64,000 nt of DNA from Aquimarina agarivorans. Its GTDB lineage: Bacteria; Bacteroidota; Bacteroidia; Flavobacteriales; Flavobacteriaceae. The notes beneath the pieces are model-generated. The model did no database searches, was not told the origin of the DNA, and was given only the letters and a program-made list of their open reading frames with translations. Both the position numbers and the translations under genes were made by a program. Shown one piece after another: positions 54,816-61,695 of the stretch (its first letter is position 1; each line of letters opens with the position of its first letter). Location of the stretch: the NCBI RefSeq assembly GCF_000218485.1, contig NZ_AFPB01000124.1:1-64000 (forward strand), in the 5' to 3' direction.

Positions 54816-56312
54816 TTATTGCGTGTAATTTTGAGTTAAAATATCCGCAATTTTTCGATCATTTGAAAGCCTTGGCAATTTATTTTGACCTCCAAGCTTA
54901 CCAATCGATTTCATGTACTCCGTAAATCCACCCGTATTGACTATTTTAATTTTTAATGGTTGAAGGATTTTACCCGTAATTAAATCTTTATAATAGGAGT
55001 TTTGTTCCTGTAAATTGACATCAATTTCATGCGCCAATTCCTCCAAATGTGTCGGAGTTTCAGCAAATTCTACAAACCATTCGTGATAAGGCAGTCCTTC
55101 AGCAGAGTTTACTTGTGGTGCCACCGTAAATTCCTGAATTACATGTCCTGTTTTATCACTTGCCGCTTGCATAGCCTGCTCCACCTCTTTTGCAATAACA
55201 TGCTCTCCAAATGCTGAAATAAAGTGTTTAATACGACCTGAAACGACTATACGATAAGGCTTAATTTCAGTAAATTTAACTGTATCACCAATATTATAGC
55301 ACCAAAGCCCTGCGGTGGTTGAAATTAACATGACGTAGTTGACTCCAATTTTCACCTCTTTAATGGTGATTCGCTTCGGATTTTCATCAAAAAATTCGTC
55401 GGCTTTTACAAACTCATAAAAAATTCCAGAGTTTAGCTGTAACAGCATTCCTTCATTATTCTGTTTGTCCTGATAGGCAAAAAAACCTTCCGAAGCTGGA
55501 TACAATTCAATACTAGGTATACTTTTACCTATTAACTTTTCAAAAATAGCCCGATAAGGCTCATAATTTACACCGCCATATATAAACAGCTCAAAATTAG
55601 GGAAAACATCTTTTATAGGCTTTCCTGTACGCGCAACAATACGTTCAAAATACATTTGTACCCAAGGAGGAATCCCACTAATAATTCCCATAGGTTCAGG
55701 CAAGGTTTCATCAATAATAGCTTCAACCTTTTGTTCCCAATCATCAATACAATTGGTTTTCCAACTAGGCATTCTATTTTTTTGCAAATACTTGGGAATG
55801 TAATGCGCTACAATACCCGAAAGCCTTCCCAAATTGACTCCATTTTTATCAGTAAGTTCAGGGCTTCCCTGTAAAAAAATCATTTTATTATCCACAAATC
55901 CGGTTTTGCCCGTTTCGTTGATGTAGCTTAAAATGGCATTTCTTGCTGCATTGGTATGCGTTGGCATGGATTCGTGGGTAATGGGTATATATTTTGACCC
56001 ACTGGTGGTACCTGAAGTTTTGGCATAATATAAAGGCTTTTCAGGCCACAAAACATCCGCCTCTCCGGCAACCATCCGATCCACATAAGGTCTCAATGCC
56101 TCATAATCTCTAATTGGCACTTTGCTAACAAAATCTTGATAGGATGTAATTTCAGAAAACTGATGATCCTTACCAAAAGCTGTGTTTTTAGCTTTGTTAA
56201 TTAAATACCTAAAGACTTCCTCTTGTGTTTCTATAGGGTTATTTGACCATTTATCAATTGATCGTTGTACCCATTTTGCAAATAATTTAGCTGCAAATGC
56301 TTTTACTGACAT
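54816..56312 (-). CDS. GH3-family acyl-adenylate/amide synthetase
   Basis: A 498-residue protein when started at ATG 56312, 4 bp after the M23 stop; a longer start at 56333 overlaps that gene. The ATP-binding motif YYAKTSGTTSGSKYIPITHE is textbook GH3. SIELYPASEGFFAYQDKQNN and the C-terminal AFGEHVIAKEVEQAMQAAS match the rest of the family. Plant GH3 enzymes adenylate carboxylic acids and join them to amino acids. Bacterial members have few known substrates. The tight M23-GH3-DUF6909 order suggests a shared, unknown pathway. Confidence 0.93.
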   Translation of the reverse strand: MSVKAFAAKLFAKWVQRSIDKWSNNPIETQEEVFRYLINKAKNTAFGKDHQFSEITSYQDFVSKVPIRDYEALRPYVDRMVAGEADVLWPEKPLYYAKTSGTTSGSKYIPITHESMPTHTNAARNAILSYINETGKTGFVDNKMIFLQGSPELTDKNGVNLGRLSGIVAHYIPKYLQKNRMPSWKTNCIDDWEQKVEAIIDETLPEPMGIISGIPPWVQMYFERIVARTGKPIKDVFPNFELFIYGGVNYEPYRAIFEKLIGKSIPSIELYPASEGFFAYQDKQNNEGMLLQLNSGIFYEFVKADEFFDENPKRITIKEVKIGVNYVMLISTTAGLWCYNIGDTVKFTEIKPYRIVVSGRIKHFISAFGEHVIAKEVEQAMQAASDKTGHVIQEFTVAPQVNSAEGLPYHEWFVEFAETPTHLEELAHEIDVNLQEQNSYYKDLITGKILQPLKIKIVNTGGFTEYMKSIGKLGGQNKLPRLSNDRKIADILTQNYTQ

Positions 56313-56316
56313 AAAA

Positions 56317-57189
56317 TTATTTTTCGAAATCAATATAATCGGAAGGATTCAATGCTTGTCCTTTTTCCCAAAGTTCAAAGTGTAAATGTGGTCCCGTACT
56401 AAACTCGCCAGTAGATCCTGCTATTGCAATCACCTCACCCGCTATAACAATATCGCCTTGCTTTTTAAGTAGCTTGGCGTTGTGTTTGTATACTGAAAGT
56501 AAGCCTGATGTATGTTTTAATAAAATCACATATCCTGTATCAGGTGTCCATTCCGAAAATACGATTACCCCTTGTGTTGCTGCTTTTACAGGCGTATCCT
56601 TATCCACTGCAATATCTACGGCATAATGTTTCAATTTGTAATCAAATTTACTGGTCACTGATCCTTTTACTGGAGGAATAAACAAATATTCCTGCTCCAA
56701 ATCGCTTGAATTTTTTACAGTATACTTTTCCTTTTTTTCAACCTCTTTCCTAAGCTCAATATCCTCCGCAGATGGCTTTAAATTTACCGTTGAAAGTTCT
56801 TTTTTTATATCCTTATCCACAGAATCTTTACTAAACGATTCTGCCGAAACCTGACCAGTCAATACTTTTTTGATGGATTCGTAATATTTTTCATTGTAAC
56901 GTACTTTGTCCAGTATAGAATCTGTTTCGTATGCCAATCGATTGGCTTTTTCGGACAATTCAGATGAAGAATATCCAGGAATATATTCTCGCAAAGGCGA
57001 AAAAGCAATTAAAAAAATAGTTCCAGTAATTAATAATAGCGAGGTAATCATTACCAAAACAAACACATTTAAGCGTGTTAATTTAAAAGACACTTGCTCT
57101 TCAAACGTATTTTCGTTCAAAATTACTAAACGGTATTTGTTTAGTAATTTTGTTGCAATTTTTCCTTTTTTCTTAGTTGGTGCTTCCAT
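56317..57189 (-). CDS. M23 (LytM-type) peptidase, membrane anchored
   Basis: A 290-residue protein from ATG 57189; a longer frame from 57216 adds nine residues. It has a cytoplasmic N-terminus, one membrane helix (LNVFVLVMITSLLLITGTIFLI), a helical periplasmic linker and a LytM domain with intact zinc ligands: H-Y-A-V-D (H-x-x-x-D), LSVYKHN, and GPHLHFE. It should cut peptidoglycan cross-bridges or act as an amidase activator. It opens a three-gene unit with the GH3 and DUF6909-like genes. Confidence 0.92.
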   Translation of the reverse strand: MEAPTKKKGKIATKLLNKYRLVILNENTFEEQVSFKLTRLNVFVLVMITSLLLITGTIFLIAFSPLREYIPGYSSSELSEKANRLAYETDSILDKVRYNEKYYESIKKVLTGQVSAESFSKDSVDKDIKKELSTVNLKPSAEDIELRKEVEKKEKYTVKNSSDLEQEYLFIPPVKGSVTSKFDYKLKHYAVDIAVDKDTPVKAATQGVIVFSEWTPDTGYVILLKHTSGLLSVYKHNAKLLKKQGDIVIAGEVIAIAGSTGEFSTGPHLHFELWEKGQALNPSDYIDFEK

Positions 57190-57436
57190 TGTGTAAATAA
57201 GATAACAAATATACACAAGTTTGTATTTATCTTGTTGATGCTATTTCTTTCATTACATGACACAAATCACTCAAAGTATCCCTAAAAGTTTCTATAAGTA
57301 AATGTTATATAAAAATATATAAATTATAAGAATTCATAATAAAAAGGACTTCTATAAGTTTACGCTGCTGCAGAAATAAAAAAACTTGATGCAATTACAC
57401 GAATGCTGATCAGAAAGTGGCTTAAAAGGCTTTATT

Positions 57437-58264
57437 TTAGTTTTTAGCCTCTAAAATGTAAATTTTTGAAGAAAATTCAGTGTTTTTAATTGCTTTTAGG
57501 TTTGACAGACATCCAACGGCAAAAGCACGAAAATAATTTACTTTTTTGTATTTATACTTTTCCGAAAGTAAGGAAACATAAAAAGCATCAAAGCACATGG
57601 GTTTTGTTTGTATTAATTTAAAATGATATTCGTCTGCTAATTTTGAAATTGCGTTTTCAGAAAAATGCCAAAGATGTCTGGGTACATCATATGCTGCCCA
57701 AAATTTTCCATAAAAGGAAGCATCGTAACTTTTAAAATTTGGTACTGCAATTACAATTTTTCCATTTAGTTTTAGCAAACGCTTAAATTCATTAAACTGT
57801 GCTTCCAAATCGGGAACGTGTTCCAATACATGCCACATGGTAATTATATCAAACTTTTGACCAATTTCGTTGGTTTTGCTTACGCAATCAATACCTTTTT
57901 CTTCAGCTTTTGATTTGGCACCTTGGTTAGGCTCCGCCCCTATTACATTCCAAGACTTATTTTTTAAAGCTTCCAAAAATGACCCTGTGCCACAACCAAT
58001 ATCTAAAACTGATGCTTTGCTTTTTGTGGTAATTGAATAAAGTAAGCTTGTTTTACTTTTAATAGTAATTTTTTTTACTGCTTGATATAGTTTATCAATT
58101 AAACTTGTTTTCGCATCGGTATGCGAAATATAATCTTCACTTTCGTAATAAAAGCCTAAGTTTTCAGGAATGGGTCTTGTTTGATACAAATCTAAGTTAG
58201 CATTGTACACCAATTCAAAATTGTGTTGCGACACTGAAAAATCTTTAATTTTGAGCTTATTCAT
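57437..58264 (-). CDS. Class I SAM-dependent methyltransferase
   Basis: This 275-residue protein opens with SQHNFELVYNANLDLYQTRPIP...YYESEDYISHTD, then has motif I (VLDIGCGTGSFLEAL), motif II-like IITMWHVLEHVPDLE and GKIVIAVPNFKSYDASFYGK. This is the Methyltransf_23 pattern seen in Bacteroidota. The substrate is unknown. A parS-type palindrome lies 7 bp upstream of its start, between it and the TPR gene. Confidence 0.88.
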   Translation of the reverse strand: MNKLKIKDFSVSQHNFELVYNANLDLYQTRPIPENLGFYYESEDYISHTDAKTSLIDKLYQAVKKITIKSKTSLLYSITTKSKASVLDIGCGTGSFLEALKNKSWNVIGAEPNQGAKSKAEEKGIDCVSKTNEIGQKFDIITMWHVLEHVPDLEAQFNEFKRLLKLNGKIVIAVPNFKSYDASFYGKFWAAYDVPRHLWHFSENAISKLADEYHFKLIQTKPMCFDAFYVSLLSEKYKYKKVNYFRAFAVGCLSNLKAIKNTEFSSKIYILEAKN

Positions 58265-58271
58265 TAGGTAG

Positions 58272-58285
58272 GTTCCACGTGGAAC
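58272..58285. promoter_or_regulatory. parS-type ParB-binding palindrome
   Basis: GTTCCACGTGGAAC is an exact 14-bp palindrome in the 29-bp gap between two genes. It corresponds to the known bacterial parS consensus (TGTTNCACGTGAAACA in Bacillus) with the C/G variant expected for Bacteroidota. It is one of four exact copies in 3 kb. Confidence 0.8.
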
Positions 58286-58293
58286 TATGCTTT

Positions 58294-59223
58294 TTAATTA
58301 ACTAGTTTTACAAATTCAGAATTATCCCATAAGTTTTCTAATTGAAAATAAGTTTTGGCATCTTCTTTTAATTCGGGCTCAAGCTCAAATGTTTTACATA
58401 AGAAAAATAAGCATTCATCAATTTTAGATTGTAGATTCTTAATTATTGCTATTTGATAATAATTCCAAGAGTATGTATAAAGATCATTTAAATAGTTAAA
58501 CACTTTTATTGATTCATCATAATTACATTTTTCTTTTAAATATAGCCCTTTGTAATATGTTAACTGGTATTTTTGGTTATGATCTAATCCCGCTTCTAAT
58601 TTAGCGTATTCTTTAAAAGCAATTTCATTATCATCAATTAAACTAAAAGTATTGTTTAAAAGTTCAATGACCAAATCATCTTTAAAATGAACAGCTAAAA
58701 TATACTTAAGCCCTTTTAAAGAATTTTCCACATCATTATTTTTCAAATGAAACTGAATACTATAAAGCCGAGCAGTAAAATTGCTTGGATCTACTTTCAA
58801 ACAATCATTTACAGCGTTTATAAATACTTGCTCACCTACTTCGGGTAATATCTCCGATAAACAATTCATCTTAGATTCAAGTATTTTTATATTGGTAGCA
58901 TCAATTGAAAGCGCCTTGTCGAAAAACGCAACAGCCGTTTTCAGTTCACCTTTTTTATAATACAATGTGCCTTTATTTGCATATGCTAGCGTTGCCTTAT
59001 CATCTAATTGAATCGCTCTATCTAATAGATCAAGTGCATTATCGAGATTACCACGCTCAATTTGAAAAGCTGCATATCCAATATATTTATCTACATCCTC
59101 TTGGGAAGGATTGCTTTTTTCATTAATTGAAAATTCCAAATTGGTAATCCCTCTTGAGCTCAATTCAGCTTCAAAATTATCTTTTGTAGTTGAAAAGTTC
59201 TTTTTATCATCAAATTTGTCCAT
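58294..59223 (-). CDS. Tetratricopeptide repeat protein
   Basis: This 309-residue cytoplasmic protein has no signal peptide. The TPR units are clear in DNALDLLDRAIQLDDKATLAYANKGTLYYKKGELKTAVAFFDKALSIDATNIK, with the usual A/G-x-A-Y spacing, and more degenerate helical pairs follow. Such proteins bind partner proteins; the partner is unknown. It sits between mnmG and the methyltransferase gene with short gaps. Confidence 0.85.
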   Translation of the reverse strand: MDKFDDKKNFSTTKDNFEAELSSRGITNLEFSINEKSNPSQEDVDKYIGYAAFQIERGNLDNALDLLDRAIQLDDKATLAYANKGTLYYKKGELKTAVAFFDKALSIDATNIKILESKMNCLSEILPEVGEQVFINAVNDCLKVDPSNFTARLYSIQFHLKNNDVENSLKGLKYILAVHFKDDLVIELLNNTFSLIDDNEIAFKEYAKLEAGLDHNQKYQLTYYKGLYLKEKCNYDESIKVFNYLNDLYTYSWNYYQIAIIKNLQSKIDECLFFLCKTFELEPELKEDAKTYFQLENLWDNSEFVKLVN

Positions 59224-59272
59224 TGTATAATTTACTTAATAACGGACTCTAAATATAGTAATTTATATCTTA

Positions 59273-61144
59273 CTACCTCCCCAAATACACCAACAATACC
59301 GAAATATCACTTGGAGATACTCCACTAATACGAGATGCTTGTGCAATAGTTGCAGGACGTATTTTACTCATTTTTTCGCCCGCTTCAAATGATAGTGACT
59401 TCAACTTTTTATAATCGAAATCAGCTGGGATTTTTACATGCTCTAAGCGTGAAAGTTTATCGGCATTATTTTTTTCCTTTTCAATGTAGCCGGAATATTT
59501 TACTTGAATTTCTGCTTGGTCAAGAATTTCTTGATTCAATTCATTTTCTTCAATATACTCTTTTATAATGCCAACTTGGCTTATATCGGACAGAGCAATT
59601 TGCGGACGTGACAATACTTTAAATATTTTATCACTATGCTTCATTACAGAAGATCCTTTTTCTTCCAATATAGGATTGGCATCTTTTTCTGAAATACTTG
59701 TCTTTTTCAGAAAACTTATAAAGGCATTAGATTTTGTTTGCTTTGCTTCCATAGCGCGCATTCTATCTTCTGACGCAAGTCCTATATTATGCGATAATGG
59801 TGTTAAACGGAAGTCTGCATTGTCCTGTCTAAGCAATGTACGGTACTCTGCTCTGGAAGTAAACATACGGTAAGGCTCTTCGGTTCCTTTTGTAATTAAA
59901 TCATCAATTAAAACACCTATATACGCTTCACTACGTGTTAATATAAAAGGATCTTGTTCTTTTACTTTTAATGCCGCATTAATCCCTGCCATTAAGCCTT
60001 GTGATGCCGCTTCCTCGTAACCAGTAGTTCCATTGATTTGCCCTGCAAAAAACAACCCTGAAACCAATTTGGTCTCTAACGTATGTGTTAGTTGTGTAGG
60101 CGGAAAATAATCATATTCGATAGCATAACCAGGTCTAAAGAACTTTACATTTTCAAAACCAACTACCGAACGTAACGCTTTAAATTGAACATCCTCGGGT
60201 AAGGAGGTTGAAAATCCGTTTACGTAGACTTCACAAGTATCCCACCCTTCGGGTTCCACAAATAATTGATGACGGTCTTTATCGGCAAAACGATTAATCT
60301 TGTCTTCAATAGACGGGCAATAACGCGGACCCAAACTTTTAATTGCCCCGTTAAACATTGGCGAACGATCAAAGCCTTCGCGAAGCAAATCATGCACCAA
60401 ATTTGAAGTATAGGTCATATGACATGAACGCTGTTCTTTTAAAACTGCTGTAGCATTTGAATAGCTAAATTTTTCAGGATTAGCGTCGCCTGGCTGTTCA
60501 ATCATTTTAGAGAAATCCAACGAACGACCATCCACTCGCGGAGGTGTTCCTGTTTTCATTCTGCCCGATTCGAAACCTAAATCAACCAACTGTTCGGTAA
60601 TCCCGGTTGCGGCTCTTTCTCCTGCTCTTCCTCCTCCAAATTGTTTTTCGCCAATATGAATTAGGCCATTTAAAAATGTACCATTAGTAAGCACTACTGA
60701 TTTTGCTTTAACTTCGATACCCAGAGTAGTTTTTACACCACATACCTTACCATTTTCAACAAGCAATCCAGACACCATTTCCTGATAAAAATCCAAATTT
60801 TCGGTGGCCTCTAACTTTAAACGCCACTCTTCAGCAAAACGCATTCTGTCAGATTGCACACGTGGACTCCACATGGCAGGACCTTTAGACTTATTCAACA
60901 TTTTAAATTGAATTGCGGACAGGTCACTAATGATTCCACTGTAACCGCCAATAGCATCAATCTCTCTTACTATTTGTCCTTTGGCAATACCTCCCATAGC
61001 AGGATTACAACTCATTTGGGCTATGTTTTGTAAATTCATTGTAATTAGCAATGTGCTACAACCCATGTTTGCTGCTGCTGCTGCTGCTTCACTCCCTGCA
61101 TGACCAGCTCCTACTACAATAACATCATACTCTTGTCCAAACAT
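59273..61144 (-). CDS. mnmG: tRNA uridine-5-carboxymethylaminomethyl modification enzyme, FAD subunit
   Basis: A 623-residue protein from ATG 61144 (MFGQEYDVIVVGAGHAGSEA). A longer frame from 61255 runs through two parS palindromes and is rejected. Further signs are MSCNPAMGGIAKGQIVREID, the MnmG signature LGPRYCPSIEDKINRF and the second signature GQINGTTGYEEAASQGLMAG. With MnmE it modifies the wobble uridine of several tRNAs. mnmG (gidA) often lies close to the replication origin, and the nearby parS sites fit this. Confidence 0.97.
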   Translation of the reverse strand: MFGQEYDVIVVGAGHAGSEAAAAAANMGCSTLLITMNLQNIAQMSCNPAMGGIAKGQIVREIDAIGGYSGIISDLSAIQFKMLNKSKGPAMWSPRVQSDRMRFAEEWRLKLEATENLDFYQEMVSGLLVENGKVCGVKTTLGIEVKAKSVVLTNGTFLNGLIHIGEKQFGGGRAGERAATGITEQLVDLGFESGRMKTGTPPRVDGRSLDFSKMIEQPGDANPEKFSYSNATAVLKEQRSCHMTYTSNLVHDLLREGFDRSPMFNGAIKSLGPRYCPSIEDKINRFADKDRHQLFVEPEGWDTCEVYVNGFSTSLPEDVQFKALRSVVGFENVKFFRPGYAIEYDYFPPTQLTHTLETKLVSGLFFAGQINGTTGYEEAASQGLMAGINAALKVKEQDPFILTRSEAYIGVLIDDLITKGTEEPYRMFTSRAEYRTLLRQDNADFRLTPLSHNIGLASEDRMRAMEAKQTKSNAFISFLKKTSISEKDANPILEEKGSSVMKHSDKIFKVLSRPQIALSDISQVGIIKEYIEENELNQEILDQAEIQVKYSGYIEKEKNNADKLSRLEHVKIPADFDYKKLKSLSFEAGEKMSKIRPATIAQASRISGVSPSDISVLLVYLGR

Positions 61145-61156
61145 ATTTTTTATATT

Positions 61157-61170
61157 GTTCCACGTGGAAC
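61157..61170. promoter_or_regulatory. parS-type ParB-binding palindrome
   Basis: GTTCCACGTGGAAC, an exact match, lies 13 bp before the mnmG start, so ParB binding here could also affect mnmG expression. Confidence 0.82.
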
Positions 61171-61223
61171 GTGGTGTTTTGCATCCTAAAAAATAGATGT
61201 CAATTAAATTAATTACTAACGAT

Positions 61224-61237
61224 GTTCCACGTGGAAC
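61224..61237. promoter_or_regulatory. parS-type ParB-binding palindrome
   Basis: TGTTCCACGTGGAACA, a perfect 16-bp palindrome, lies in the middle of the mnmG-ybeY gap. Confidence 0.84.
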
Positions 61238-61259
61238 ACCATATCTATTAAACAAAAAA

Positions 61260-61682
61260 TTAGCTGTGTTCCACGTGGAACATACTCAGTTTTTCATCCT
61301 CTTTAAGCGTCATCTTTTTTTGATCGCCATCTGATTTATCCTTGTAGCCGCATAAATGCAGTACGCCATGAACAAGTACTCTTCTTAATTCTTCGGAAAA
61401 TTCAACCTCAAAATCAAGAGCATTATCCGCTACTCGTTCAGTTGAAATAAAAATGTCAGCGCCTAAGATACTACCTATCGAATTATCAAAAGTAATTATA
61501 TCAGTAAGTGTATCATGATTTAAAAACTGTTTATTCAACTGTAACAAATAATCATCAGTGCAAAAAATATAAGTGATTTCTCCAACGGTTTTATCCTCCG
61601 ATGCAATTACAGCTTGCAACCATTCTAAATGTTTTTCAACATTAAAATTAAAACTTACCTCGTTAAAATTAAAGTCTATCAT
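61260..61682 (-). CDS. ybeY: Endoribonuclease YbeY
   Basis: This 140-residue protein carries the zinc motif HGVLHLCGYKDKS, a version of H-G-x-L-H-L-x-G-Y-x-x, and upstream LNHDTLTDIITFDNS. YbeY matures 16S rRNA 3' ends and takes part in ribosome quality control. The final residues MFHVEHS are encoded by a parS-type palindrome at 61268-61281, so the stop codon lies just beyond a ParB site. It is 13 bp after the DUF4175 stop. Confidence 0.95.
   Translation of the reverse strand: MIDFNFNEVSFNFNVEKHLEWLQAVIASEDKTVGEITYIFCTDDYLLQLNKQFLNHDTLTDIITFDNSIGSILGADIFISTERVADNALDFEVEFSEELRRVLVHGVLHLCGYKDKSDGDQKKMTLKEDEKLSMFHVEHS
61268..61281. promoter_or_regulatory. parS-type ParB-binding palindrome in the ybeY 3' end
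   Basis: TGTTCCACGTGGAACA is an exact palindrome that encodes the MFHVEH tail of YbeY. It is the third copy within 125 bp. Confidence 0.82.
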
Positions 61683-61695
61683 TACAACCTTTTAA

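Noticed and set aside
59273..61255. Extended mnmG start at 61255
   Set aside because: The extra 37 residues run through two parS palindromes and do not resemble the family; the ATG at 61144 gives the normal MnmG N-terminus.
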